Under the pieces are notes generated by a model. It saw nothing but the letters and a program-made list of their open reading frames with translations, ran no database searches and had not been told where the DNA came from. Positions 42,504 through 51,141 of a DNA stretch of 64,000 nucleotides are shown here, one piece after another. Every line of letters starts with the position of its first letter. Positions within the stretch are counted from its first letter, which is position 1. The translations under genes and the position numbers were made by a program. The stretch is from NCBI GenBank assembly GCA_019113885.1, contig DXGO01000121.1, positions 1 to 64,000 of the forward strand, given 5' to 3'. This stretch comes from Candidatus Alistipes intestinipullorum (GTDB lineage: Bacteria; Bacteroidota; Bacteroidia; Bacteroidales; Rikenellaceae).

Positions 42504-43730
42504 TTGAACCGCCGCGCCGTGCTTGCCCGCTACTTTGCCCGCCGATACCTGTTCTCCCCGCAGTCGAGGTCCGTCGTAAACCTGATTTCGGGGCTGAGCG
42601 TCGTGTCCGTAGCGGTACCCGTCGCGGCGATGATCATTCTGTTGTCGGTGTTCAACGGTTTCGAATCGCTGGTCAAGTCGATGTACTCGGCTTTCGATGC
42701 CGATCTGACCGTCATGCCCCGGCGGGGCCGGACGTTCCTTCAGGAGTCCGTCGACACGGCGGCCCTGCGCCGCGTGGAGGGCGTTGCGGCGATCTCGTTC
42801 CTGCTCGAGCAGAGTGCGTTGCTCGAACACGGCGACCGCCAGGCTACGGCAACGGTCCGCGGGGTCGACGATGCCTACGGGTCGGTTTTCCCGCTCGGCG
42901 AGGCTGTCTCGTCGGGAGAGTGGCGGGTGCGCCTGGGCGATCTCGAACGGCTGGTTATCGGACAGAGTATGGCCTGGTCGCTGAACATCCGGTCGTTGGC
43001 CGATGCCGACGTGACGCTGTACGCCGTGCGTCGGGGTTCGTTCTCCACGCTGTTGCCGATCGACAACTATACGCGGCGCACGGAGCCCGTCGGGGGAGTC
43101 TATACGCTCGATCTCGACACGGAACGCACCTATGTGCTGTCGTCGTTGCGGCTGGCGCAGGAGCTTTTCGGCTATCCGGGACGCGCCTCGTCCCTCGTGC
43201 TGCGACTGACCCCCGGGGCCGATGCCTCCGATGTGCGGCGTGCCGTGGCTGCCGTGACGGGAGAGGAGTTTACGGTACGGACGCGCGATGAGCTGCGGGC
43301 TTCCTACTATCGGATCATGACCTACGAGAAGTGGGGCATCTTCTTCATCGCGTTGCTGGTTCTGCTGGTCGCGTCGTTCTCGGTCGTGGGGGCCTTGTCG
43401 ATGCTGATCGTCGAGAAGCAGGACGACATCCTGACATTGCGTGCTCTGGGCGCCGACACGGACTTTCTCCGTTCGGTTTTCCGTGCCGAAGGATACCTGA
43501 TTTGTGCCCTGGGAGGAGCGATCGGTCTCCTGTTGGGTGTTGGCGCCAGCCTCATCCAGCAGCATTTCGGGCTGATCGAGATTCCCGCGGAGACCTTTCT
43601 CACGAAGAGCTATCCGGTCGAGTTCCGCTTTGCGGACCTGCTGGCTGTCGTTGCGGCCTTTTCCGCCGTTGCCGTGTTCCTGTCGCACGTTACCGTGCGC
43701 AGTATGATTAAAAATCCCGCACGAAAATGA
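42504..43730 (+). CDS. LolC/LolE-type ABC transporter permease (FtsX family)
   Basis: The 408-residue protein has one N-terminal helix (LISGLSVVSVAVPVAAMIIL), a periplasmic MacB_PCD-like domain at residues 45-260 and three C-terminal helices, the topology of LolC/E and FtsX. In Bacteroidetes it is annotated as lipoprotein-releasing permease; the ATPase partner is not nearby. There is no ATG at the conserved N-terminus: a TTG at 42504 or a GTG at 42519 must be used. It overlaps the next gene by four bases (ATGA). Confidence 0.84.
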   Translation: MNRRAVLARYFARRYLFSPQSRSVVNLISGLSVVSVAVPVAAMIILLSVFNGFESLVKSMYSAFDADLTVMPRRGRTFLQESVDTAALRRVEGVAAISFLLEQSALLEHGDRQATATVRGVDDAYGSVFPLGEAVSSGEWRVRLGDLERLVIGQSMAWSLNIRSLADADVTLYAVRRGSFSTLLPIDNYTRRTEPVGGVYTLDLDTERTYVLSSLRLAQELFGYPGRASSLVLRLTPGADASDVRRAVAAVTGEEFTVRTRDELRASYYRIMTYEKWGIFFIALLVLLVASFSVVGALSMLIVEKQDDILTLRALGADTDFLRSVFRAEGYLICALGGAIGLLLGVGASLIQQHFGLIEIPAETFLTKSYPVEFRFADLLAVVAAFSAVAVFLSHVTVRSMIKNPARK

Positions 43731-44554
43731 AAAAGACCTTATTGCTGGCGTTGACCCTGCTGTTGTTTGCGGGCTCGTGCACGCGCCACAAGATTATTCC
43801 CGACGGGGAGTTGGCGCAGATTTTCCACGATGCGTTTCTGACCAATGCCTACCTCAATAGCGAACGGGTTTCGACCGATTCGTTGCGGTTGTATGAGCCG
43901 ATTTTTGCCCGTTACGGCTATACTACCGAGGATGTTTACTATACGATCGGCAACTTCTCGAAGCGCAAGAGTGCCCGGTTGGGCGATGTTGTCGAGCGGG
44001 CGATCGACATGCTGGAGGAGGAGGGCAAACGATATAGCCGCGAGGTGGCGATTCTCGACACGATCGACCATGTGGCACAGCGCACCTTTACGCGTACGGT
44101 GATGTCGGATTCGCTGATCCGGGTGGGGACGTTGCGCGATACGTCCCTGTTGAATTTTACGTTCGATGTCGAGCCGGGGGAGTATGCGCTGTCGCTGGAT
44201 TATGAGATCGACTCGCTCGACCGTAACGACCGGGGCATCAAGGGAAGCATGTGGCTCGAACGGACCGACGGCTCGCGGGCGAACATCTATACGACGACCC
44301 TGCGCCGTCATCGTTCGGAGCACCTTTCGCGGCGTTTTACGGTCGATACGACCCATCGTCGGCTGCATATTTCGCTGCTGAACTTCAATGACCGGCCGCA
44401 ACGGCCTTCAGTTACGGTCTCCGACCTCGAGGTCGAATACATCCCGCCGAAGGAGGCTGCCGTGGAGCAACTCTACGAGAAGCAACTCTCCATCCGTATC
44501 TTTGCCGATGAATTCTTCCGAGCAGCCGCCCGTCCGGCGGATAGCCTCCAATAG
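43727..44554 (+). CDS. DUF4296 lipoprotein with extra C-terminal domain
   Basis: The 275-residue lipoprotein has a lipobox near FAGSC (Cys18) and an N-terminal DUF4296 helical domain (HKIIPDGELAQIFHDAFLT, then YGYTTEDVYYTI), which covers residues 20-110. The remaining 160 residues form a beta-rich domain (LLNFTFDVEPGEYALSLDYEI) not usually part of this short family. No function is known. It shares the ATGA overlap with the permease gene upstream. Confidence 0.78.
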   Translation: MKKTLLLALTLLLFAGSCTRHKIIPDGELAQIFHDAFLTNAYLNSERVSTDSLRLYEPIFARYGYTTEDVYYTIGNFSKRKSARLGDVVERAIDMLEEEGKRYSREVAILDTIDHVAQRTFTRTVMSDSLIRVGTLRDTSLLNFTFDVEPGEYALSLDYEIDSLDRNDRGIKGSMWLERTDGSRANIYTTTLRRHRSEHLSRRFTVDTTHRRLHISLLNFNDRPQRPSVTVSDLEVEYIPPKEAAVEQLYEKQLSIRIFADEFFRAAARPADSLQ

Positions 44555-44867
44555 GCTTTGGACGCCGCAGGGCGTGGTGCGGTGGCCGCTGGTGACCCTG
44601 TCGGCCGAAGGGCGCATGCTGTCGGTTGAGGAGTGCTCCGATCCCGACCGGCGGGCCGGTACGGAGTTCTATGCCGGACTGCTGGTCTTCGGGTTTCCGG
44701 CCGATTACCGGAGGGCCTTTGCCGAGTTGATTTCCCGTTCCGAGGAACCGCTTATGATAACGCTACCCTTAGTGGTTCTCCCCGAGGGTGGTATCCCTGT
44801 CGTCCTTTCGGGCCTTGATTACGCGACGCTGCGCCTGACGCCCCATGCGCAGGTCCGACCGCTCTGA
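44508..44867 (+). CDS. Short protein resembling an amidohydrolase N-terminal segment
   Basis: The 119-residue protein begins RRIASNRLWTPQGVVRWPLV and continues with EGRMLSVEECSDPDRRAGTE and FYAGLLVFGF, resembling the N-terminal beta segment of chlorohydrolase/cytosine-deaminase-type amidohydrolases. The metal-binding HxH that should follow is missing; the rest (residues 60-119) is unrelated. It overlaps the DUF4296 gene by 47 bases. It may be a remnant, or a stand-alone protein that keeps only this fold. Confidence 0.55.
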   Translation: MNSSEQPPVRRIASNRLWTPQGVVRWPLVTLSAEGRMLSVEECSDPDRRAGTEFYAGLLVFGFPADYRRAFAELISRSEEPLMITLPLVVLPEGGIPVVLSGLDYATLRLTPHAQVRPL

Positions 44868-44934
44868 TTCCGCCCCGTCGTTTTGTTTTTTGCGGCGGCA
44901 GCCCGATACGGCAACCCGCTCTTCCGGAAACAAG

Positions 44935-44964
44935 CCGAGCCCCGAAGTCGACTTCGGGGCTCGG
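44935..44964. terminator. Perfect 30-base palindrome between convergent operons
   Basis: The arm CCGAGCCCCGAAGTC is exactly mirrored. It lies between the plus-strand gene ending at 44867 and the minus-strand epimerase ending at 44990. No U-run follows on either side, but position and strength suggest a bidirectional terminator. Confidence 0.65.
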
Positions 44965-44989
44965 TGCATCGAGGGTAGGTCACCCCGGC

Positions 44990-46111
44990 CTATTCAACCG
45001 AGAAACGGTAGGTGCAGTGGCTCGTGTAGACCTCGCCGGGGCGCAATACGACCGACGGCCATTGGGGTTTGTTGGGCGAGTCGGGGTAGTGTTGGGTCTC
45101 CAGGCATACCGATGCACGGTGGGGATAGGCGATCCCCTGCTTCCCCTTCATGGAGCCATCGAGGAAATTGCCCGTGTAGAGCTGTACGCCGGGTTCGTCG
45201 GTGAAGAGCTCCAGCACGATTCCCGAGGTGGGCGACAGGAGCCGTGCGGCGCATGCCGTACGGTCGCCTGCGGTGTTCAGCACCCAGTTGTGGTCGTATC
45301 CGTGTCCGTTGACGAGCTGCGCGAACGGCTCGTCGATCCGCTTCCCTATGACCGTGGGGGTACGGAAATCCATCGGAGTCCCCTCTACCGGGAGGATTTC
45401 ACCCGTGGTCATAAAGGTTGAGTCCACGGGGGTGTAGCCGTCGGCGTTGATCCACAGCACGTCCTGCATCGACCCCTGGGCCGGTTCTCCCGAGAGGCAG
45501 AAGTAGGAGTGGTTGGTCATGTTGATGATTGTCGGGGCGTCGGTCTCGGCTTCGTAGTCGATCTGCAGGGCGTTGTCGTCGGTGAGCGTATAGGTCACCG
45601 ATGCCGTGACGTTCCCGGGGAAATTCATCTCGCCGTCGGGCGACTCGACGACCATCCGGATGCTGTTCGGCGTCACCTGTTCCACCTCGAAGACCTTGTA
45701 CTGCCATCCTTCGGGCCCTCCGTGCAGACAGTGCCCGTAGTTGTTCTTTGGGAGATCGTAGACCTTTCCGTCCAGTTCGAACCGGCCCTGCCCGATACGG
45801 TTGGCGTAGCGGCCGATCGAAGCGCCGAAGTCGTTCGGATTGTTGCGGTAGTCGTCGATGTTGTCGAATCCGAGCACCACGTCGCGCATCGTACCTTCGC
45901 GGTCGGGGACCATTAACGAAACCAGCCGGCCTCCGAAGTTGGTGATGCAGGCTTCGACGCCGTTGGAATTTTTCAGCACGTAGAGCCCTGTTTCATGTCC
46001 GTCGATCGAGGCCTGGAATGCTGTGGGGTCAAGTCCCGAGAGTGTCTTCTCGGGGGTTGTGGCGCAGGCTCCGGTGAGGAGCGCTGCGACCAGTATCGGA
46101 AAGCGTTTCAT
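44990..46111 (-). CDS. galM: Aldose 1-epimerase (mutarotase), exported
   Basis: The 373-residue protein has a signal sequence with a lipobox-like TGAC near residue 15, so it is probably a lipoprotein. The GalM fold is recognised by ASIGRYANRIGQGRFELDG, the catalytic His in NMTNHSYFCLSG and the catalytic Glu in VCLETQHYPDSPN. It converts alpha and beta anomers of sugars such as galactose or glucose in the periplasm. An upstream ATG at 46135 would add eight residues. The start overlaps the end of the GH2 gene, consistent with joint translation and a role on sugars released by that enzyme. Confidence 0.9.
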   Translation of the reverse strand: MKRFPILVAALLTGACATTPEKTLSGLDPTAFQASIDGHETGLYVLKNSNGVEACITNFGGRLVSLMVPDREGTMRDVVLGFDNIDDYRNNPNDFGASIGRYANRIGQGRFELDGKVYDLPKNNYGHCLHGGPEGWQYKVFEVEQVTPNSIRMVVESPDGEMNFPGNVTASVTYTLTDDNALQIDYEAETDAPTIINMTNHSYFCLSGEPAQGSMQDVLWINADGYTPVDSTFMTTGEILPVEGTPMDFRTPTVIGKRIDEPFAQLVNGHGYDHNWVLNTAGDRTACAARLLSPTSGIVLELFTDEPGVQLYTGNFLDGSMKGKQGIAYPHRASVCLETQHYPDSPNKPQWPSVVLRPGEVYTSHCTYRFSVE

Positions 46112-46124
46112 GGTATGGAGATGT

Positions 46125-47933
46125 TTAGTTGTCATTGAGCGACTGTATGATCCGTTCGTTGACCGTCCGGATGCGGTCGGGCTCGACCTTCATCACCTTG
46201 CGGTCGTAGGTCATCAACCCGTTCACTTCGATTTCGACGTCGGTCGTCTGTGTGTATACCGCTGCGGCGAATCCGCGACGGATCAGCTTCTCCAGCATCC
46301 CGGCATATTCGACATATTGGTCTGTGACCTCCTTCGGGGTGTTGAAGCGTACGTATCCCCAGTTTCTGTCGGGCTCCCAGAGGTGGTCGGGAACGACCAT
46401 CCCGATGCCTCCGTATTCGCCCAGCACTGTGGCGCGGTTGGTGTCCAGGAGAGCCATCGTGGGATGCGGGTAGTGGTGCAGGTCGAGGATGTCGCCCGTG
46501 AGGTAGTGGTTTCCGCCGCTGGCGGGGTTCACCAACCGCGAGGGGTCGTATGCCTGAGTCCATTCTGCGATTTCGCGGGTTTTGAATTGTCCCCACGCTT
46601 CGTTGAAGGGGACCCATACGCCGATCGAGGGGTGTGAACCGAGGGCGTCGATAATCTCTTTCCACTCTTTGCGGAAATTGGCCTCCGAGACGGCCGAACG
46701 GTGCCACTCTTCGCCGGAGAAGTACTGTTCCATCTGCCATTGCGGGCTGCCGTCCCCGTTGGGCATGTCCTGCCAAACGATCATGCCGAGACGGTCGCAA
46801 TGGTAGTACCAGCGGTCGGGCTCGACCTTGACGTGCTTTCGGATCATGTTGAATCCCAAATCCTTGGTTTTTTCGATGTCGTAGCGCAACGCTTCATCCG
46901 ACGGCGCCGTGTAGAGTCCGTCGGGCCACCAGCCCTGATCCAGCGGTCCGAACTGGAAGAGCGGTTCGTTGTTGAGCGTCAGGCGCACGATGCCCTCCTT
47001 GTCGCGGGCGGTGGAGAATTTGCGCATGGCGGTGTAGGAGGCGACCTCGTCGATTTTTCGGCCGTTGCGCAGCAGTGTGATTTTCACGTCGTAAAGGAAG
47101 GGTGAGTCGGGGCTCCAGCATTTGGGACTTTCGACCGCGATCTCCACGGGAACGCCGGCCAGCGCGCGCCCGGTCCCCACCTGGCGATCCCCGTCATAGA
47201 GGCTTACCTCGATCATCTCCCCGCCTGTCGAGTCATTGAGTGACACTTCGGTCCGAAATGTGTTGCGATCCAGGTCGGGGATGATCTTCACCCGGCGGAT
47301 GTACTGTTGCGGCACGGCTTCGAGCCATACGGTTTGCCAGATGCCGCTCACGGGGGTGTACCAGATGCCTCCGGGCCGCTCAACCTGCTTGCCGCGCGGC
47401 TGGTACCCGGCGTCGGTCGGGTCCCAGACACGTACGCGGAGGGAGTTTTCGCCCTTTTTCAGTGCCGGGGTAATGTCGAATTCGAAGGGGGAGTATCCGC
47501 CGGTGTGGTTGCCGACGGCGATGCCGTTAACCCATACGTCGGCTTTCCAGTCGACGGCTCCGAAGTGCAGCAGCACGCGCTGCCCGTTCCAGGCGGACGG
47601 TATATCGAACATCCGTTCGTACCAGAGCTCGTGCTCTTTTCCGAGTCGTTTCCCGACGCCCGAGAGCGACGCTTCCACGGCAAACGGCACGAGGATCTCG
47701 CCGTCGAACTCCTCGGGGGACTCTCCAACCGGCCGGATGGCATAGTTCCACAAACCGTTGAGGTTTTGCCAGGTTTCGCGCACCATCTGCGGTCGCGGAT
47801 ACTCGGGCAGGACGTTCCGGGGATCGAGACGTTCTCCCCATTCCGTGCGGATGCGGTCTTCGGATGGGGCCCATTGGGCCGTGGCGCCGACGGTCATCGT
47901 CAGGGCGAGCAGTACGAGCAAGAGTCTTTTCAT
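46125..47933 (-). CDS. Exported glycoside hydrolase family 2 enzyme
   Basis: The 602-residue protein has a signal peptide (cleavage after ATA-Q), an N-terminal sugar-binding jelly-roll domain (WNYAIRPVGESPEE, LHFGAVDWKADVWVNG), an Ig-like domain and a TIM barrel. The catalytic acid/base is in WVPFNEAWG and a second Glu in VLGEYGGIG. GH2 covers beta-galactosidases, beta-glucuronidases and beta-mannosidases; the exact activity cannot be read from sequence. It is shorter than LacZ-type enzymes and forms a two-gene unit with galM. Confidence 0.86.
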   Translation of the reverse strand: MKRLLLVLLALTMTVGATAQWAPSEDRIRTEWGERLDPRNVLPEYPRPQMVRETWQNLNGLWNYAIRPVGESPEEFDGEILVPFAVEASLSGVGKRLGKEHELWYERMFDIPSAWNGQRVLLHFGAVDWKADVWVNGIAVGNHTGGYSPFEFDITPALKKGENSLRVRVWDPTDAGYQPRGKQVERPGGIWYTPVSGIWQTVWLEAVPQQYIRRVKIIPDLDRNTFRTEVSLNDSTGGEMIEVSLYDGDRQVGTGRALAGVPVEIAVESPKCWSPDSPFLYDVKITLLRNGRKIDEVASYTAMRKFSTARDKEGIVRLTLNNEPLFQFGPLDQGWWPDGLYTAPSDEALRYDIEKTKDLGFNMIRKHVKVEPDRWYYHCDRLGMIVWQDMPNGDGSPQWQMEQYFSGEEWHRSAVSEANFRKEWKEIIDALGSHPSIGVWVPFNEAWGQFKTREIAEWTQAYDPSRLVNPASGGNHYLTGDILDLHHYPHPTMALLDTNRATVLGEYGGIGMVVPDHLWEPDRNWGYVRFNTPKEVTDQYVEYAGMLEKLIRRGFAAAVYTQTTDVEIEVNGLMTYDRKVMKVEPDRIRTVNERIIQSLNDN

Positions 47934-47958
47934 TTCGGGAAGTTTCAGGTTTTCACTA

Positions 47959-47989
47959 CAAAGATAGCGACAATTCCGCTGTCAGAAAG
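47959..47989 (-). promoter_or_regulatory. Promoter of the GH2-galM unit (TTTC-N19-TATCTTTG)
   Basis: TATCTTTG (47959-47966 on the minus strand) is spaced 19 bases from TTTC at 47986-47989. The leader to the GH2 ATG is about 20 bases. Confidence 0.6.
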
Positions 47990-48085
47990 GAGAAAATCCG
48001 GTCACAAATCGCTCCGAATGCGTCAAATTCCCCTTCACCTCTTCCTCCAGCTTCCATTTCCGCAATTCGCCCGGGAGGCGCGGAT

Positions 48086-48982
48086 TCAGATCGGGAGGTG
48101 TTCTTCGACGGTACGTCGCAGGTGACTGCTGTCGAGGTGGGTATAGATTTCGGTGGTCAGGATGCTTTCGTGTCCGAGCATCTCCTGCACCTGGCGGATC
48201 GAGGCTCCCCCTTCGAGCAGGTGGGTGGCGAACGAGTGTCGGAAGGTATGGGGGCTGATGCTCTTTTCGATGCCAGCCTGCCGCACGGCCTGTTTCAGTA
48301 CCGTGAAGACCATCACGCGCGTGAGTTGTTTCCCCCGGTTGTTGAGGAAGAGCACCTCCTCTCCGGCGCGGCTGCTTCGTCGGACCTCGAGGTATTGTTG
48401 GATGCGGTCTCGGGCCGTCGCGCTGATGGGCACGAGACGCTGTTTGTCCCCCTTCCCCACCACACGGACGTAGCCTTCTCCGAAGAAGAGGTCCTGCATG
48501 CGCAGCGAGATGAGCTCCGAGACCCGCAGTCCGCACGAATACAGCACCTCGAGCATGGCCCTGTCGCGCAGCCCCTTGGGGGTCGAGTCGTCGACGGAGG
48601 CGATGATGCGGTCGATCTCCTCGGTGGTCAGGACGTCGGGCAGGTGCCTTCCGAACTTTGGCATCTGGATGAATTCTGCCGGCGACGATTCGACTTTGTC
48701 GTTGAGCACCAGGTAGGCGAAGAAACTCCTCACTCCGCTCAGGGCACGGGCCTGGGAGCTCTTTTCGCGGCCCCGTTCAAAGAGCCAGTCGAGGTATCGC
48801 TGAATCATTTCGGGCTCGACGTGTGCGGGTGCGACGTCGTAACGTCGGAGAATGAAGTGGGCGAACTGCCGCAGGTCGCGCATGTAGGATTCAACGGTGT
48901 TCTGCGCCAACCGTTTTTCGAGTTGGAGGTAGATCCGGTACCGTCGTCCGACCTCGTTCCATTTTTTCGTGTTTTCTGCCAT
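48086..48982 (-). CDS. xerD: Tyrosine recombinase XerD/XerC
   Basis: The 298-residue protein has an N-terminal core-binding SAM-like domain (LEKRLAQNTVESYMRDLRQF) and a catalytic domain with the R-K-H-R-H-Y set: CGLRVSELISL, VVGKGDKQR, HTFRHSFATHL and LGHESILTTEIYTH. It resolves chromosome dimers at dif with its partner. The ATG at 48982 is selected because upstream frames run into the divergent prmA gene. It is transcribed divergently from prmA. Confidence 0.9.
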   Translation of the reverse strand: MAENTKKWNEVGRRYRIYLQLEKRLAQNTVESYMRDLRQFAHFILRRYDVAPAHVEPEMIQRYLDWLFERGREKSSQARALSGVRSFFAYLVLNDKVESSPAEFIQMPKFGRHLPDVLTTEEIDRIIASVDDSTPKGLRDRAMLEVLYSCGLRVSELISLRMQDLFFGEGYVRVVGKGDKQRLVPISATARDRIQQYLEVRRSSRAGEEVLFLNNRGKQLTRVMVFTVLKQAVRQAGIEKSISPHTFRHSFATHLLEGGASIRQVQEMLGHESILTTEIYTHLDSSHLRRTVEEHLPI

Positions 48983-49010
48983 GCGCGACTGTTCGATTCG
49001 AAAGAAATCG

Positions 49011-49018
49011 TACCTTTG
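49011..49018 (+). promoter_or_regulatory. -7 box TACCTTTG of prmA
   Basis: A perfect -7 match lies 33 bases before the prmA ATG, with CTG at 48989-48991 exactly 19 bases upstream as a weak -33 element. Confidence 0.6.
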
Positions 49019-49024
49019 TGAAGG

Positions 49025-49032
49025 CGAAGATA
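49025..49032 (-). promoter_or_regulatory. -7 box TATCTTCG of xerD
   Basis: One mismatch from consensus on the minus strand. It lies 6 bases from the prmA -7 box, so the two divergent promoters compete for the same space. Confidence 0.4.
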
Positions 49033-49051
49033 CGAAAAAAAATATTCGATC

Positions 49052-49879
49052 ATGGATTATATCGTACTCAATGTCGCAGTCGCGGACGCCGCGTACTCCG
49101 AGATTCTCATGGCCGAACTTGCGGACTATCCTTTCGAGAGCTTCGAAAGCGAGTCCGGGCAGCTGAAGGCCTATATCCCTCATGACCGTCTGGCCGACTG
49201 CAAGGCGGAAGTCGATGCCTTGCTGGCACGTTACGGGGTCGAAGGCCGCTATGTGGCCATCGAAACCCAGAACTGGAATGCCTTGTGGGAGAGCAATTTT
49301 CCCGAGGTGGATGTCGAAGGGCGCCTGCGCATTCGGGCGCCGTTTCACGCCCCGGCCCCCGAAGGAGAACCGGAGGTGGTCATCATGCCCCGCATGGCCT
49401 TCGGCACGGGCCATCATGCCACGACGTGGCTTGTTTCGCGGGCATTGCTCGATCTTGACGTCGCGGGGCGCAGCGGACTCGACATGGGCAGCGGTACGGG
49501 GATCCTTTCGATCGTGGCGGTGCTGTGCGGTGCGACGCACGTCGATGCCGTCGACATCGACGATTGGGCCGATGTGAACTGCCGCGAGAATATCGCCGCC
49601 AATGGCGTTGCCGACCGGATCACGCCGCTGCTGGGCGACGTGCGCCGGATCGCCGGACGCCGTTACGATTTCATCGTGGCCAACATCAACCGCAACATCC
49701 TGCTCTCCGACCTTCCGGCCTATGCCGCGGCGCTTTCTGCGGGCGGGGACCTGCTGATGAGCGGTTTCCTCGAGGCAGATGTCCCGGTCCTCGTCGCGGC
49801 GGCCGCGGCCCAGGGCCTCGGACATGTCGCTACGGCGTCGCGTGAGGGGTGGTGCATGATTCATGTGCGTAAATCGTAG
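49052..49879 (+). CDS. prmA: Ribosomal protein L11 methyltransferase
   Basis: The 275-residue enzyme methylates lysines and the N-terminus of ribosomal protein L11 using S-adenosylmethionine. It has the PrmA N-terminal substrate domain (residues 1-80, with WNALWESNFPEV), then the methyltransferase core with MPRMAFGTGHHATTW, the SAM motif LDMGSGTGILSI and the NPPY-equivalent FIVANINRNIL. It directly abuts recO with a one-base gap and is the first gene of a plus-strand run. Confidence 0.93.
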   Translation: MDYIVLNVAVADAAYSEILMAELADYPFESFESESGQLKAYIPHDRLADCKAEVDALLARYGVEGRYVAIETQNWNALWESNFPEVDVEGRLRIRAPFHAPAPEGEPEVVIMPRMAFGTGHHATTWLVSRALLDLDVAGRSGLDMGSGTGILSIVAVLCGATHVDAVDIDDWADVNCRENIAANGVADRITPLLGDVRRIAGRRYDFIVANINRNILLSDLPAYAAALSAGGDLLMSGFLEADVPVLVAAAAAQGLGHVATASREGWCMIHVRKS

Positions 49880-50605
49880 GTGAAGAGTTACAAGGGGCGT
49901 GGCATCGTGCTGCACACGCTCAAATACGGCGACTCGTCGATGGTGGCCTACCTGCTGACCGATGTCGGGGGGCGCCGCAGCTACATGGTGCAGGGGGTCC
50001 GGAGCCACAGCGGCCGGGGCTCGAAACTGGCGCTGTTCCAGCCGATGTTCCCGCTGGAGTTCGAGGGGCTGACGTCGGCCCGGCAACAAATGGACCGTTT
50101 CCGGGAGGTGCGGGCGGGATTTGTCCTGCAGAGCATCCCGTTTGATGTGCGCAAGTCGACCATGGCACTCTTTATGGCCGAGGTGCTCTATCGCCTGGTG
50201 CGCGAGAACGAGCCGAACGAGGCGCTTTTCGATTTCGCCTGGAACTCCGCCGCGGCGCTCGATGCGCTTGACGAGGGGGTTGCGAATTTTCACCTGTGGT
50301 TCCTCTCGCAGCTGAGCTGCCTGCTGGGGTTCCGTCCGGGCAACGAGTACCGCCCGGGGTGGTGGTTCGACATCCGCGAAGGGTTGTATACCTCGACCTG
50401 TCCGCTGCATCCGGGGGTCATGAGCCGGGAGTGCTCCGAACTGCTCGACCGCCTGCTTGCCTGCGAGGTGCGGGAGTTGGGTGGCATCCGTCTTAACCGC
50501 ATGCAGCGCACGGAGTTTCTCAATGCGCTGCTGGCCTATTTCGGTTATCACCTCGATGCGGTAAGTTCGGTACAATCCGTGCACATACTAAAAGAGGTTT
50601 TCTGA
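49880..50605 (+). CDS. recO: DNA repair protein RecO
   Basis: The 241-residue protein has an N-terminal OB-fold (KGRGIVLHTLKYGDSSMVAYLLT) followed by a helical domain with the C-terminal HLDAVSSVQSVHILKEVF. RecO helps load RecA onto single-stranded DNA in the RecFOR pathway. The zinc-binding cysteine cluster of some RecO proteins is absent, as often in Bacteroidetes. A GTG at 49880 is the only start near the conserved N-terminus and directly follows the prmA stop. Confidence 0.88.
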   Translation: MKSYKGRGIVLHTLKYGDSSMVAYLLTDVGGRRSYMVQGVRSHSGRGSKLALFQPMFPLEFEGLTSARQQMDRFREVRAGFVLQSIPFDVRKSTMALFMAEVLYRLVRENEPNEALFDFAWNSAAALDALDEGVANFHLWFLSQLSCLLGFRPGNEYRPGWWFDIREGLYTSTCPLHPGVMSRECSELLDRLLACEVRELGGIRLNRMQRTEFLNALLAYFGYHLDAVSSVQSVHILKEVF

Positions 50606-50629
50606 CGTTTTTTCGAAAAGGAGAGACCT

Positions 50630-51013
50630 ATGAGACGCATTTTGTATGTTGCGGCGTTTATCACGACGCTGTCGGTTGCGGGCCAGGAGCCGACGATCCC
50701 ATCGCGTCGGAGTTTGCGGCCCGATTCGTTGCGCACGGCGACGCTTCCGTTGCCCGATACGATGGAGCAGATGATACCATGGCAATCCGATTATCGGTAC
50801 ATGGAGCCGCTTGAGACGCATCCGGTCGTATCGATGTCCTCGTTGCTGACGGTCATCGAGGAGCACCTTCCGGCGCAGGTGACGGTGCTTGACAACAACA
50901 TGCTGCGTTTGAACCGGCGGTTCCTGCTCTCCAACGGTCAGGCGTGGAACCACGGGCCGTTCCCTGACTCCTTCCTCGACGCGCGGACGATTTCGATGCC
51001 CCTGCCGCGTTGA
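50630..51013 (+). CDS. Small exported protein of unknown function
   Basis: The 127-residue protein has a signal peptide (cleavage near VAGQ, residue 19) and a mature part without recognised domains, including PTIPSRRSLRPDSLRTATLP and a conserved-looking MLRLNRRFLLSNGQAWNHG. It follows recO by 24 bases. An envelope location is the only supported inference. Confidence 0.65.
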   Translation: MRRILYVAAFITTLSVAGQEPTIPSRRSLRPDSLRTATLPLPDTMEQMIPWQSDYRYMEPLETHPVVSMSSLLTVIEEHLPAQVTVLDNNMLRLNRRFLLSNGQAWNHGPFPDSFLDARTISMPLPR

Positions 51014-51141
51014 CCGCCGGGCGGTGTATTGCCTGCCGCCTGAGATATTTCCCTGTCGCAGCGTATTTTTTAGGTATTTTCGCGTATTGCTCGTGCGCGG
51101 CGAAATTCGCATTTTTGCATCGGAAAAATTGCGAACCGCCT

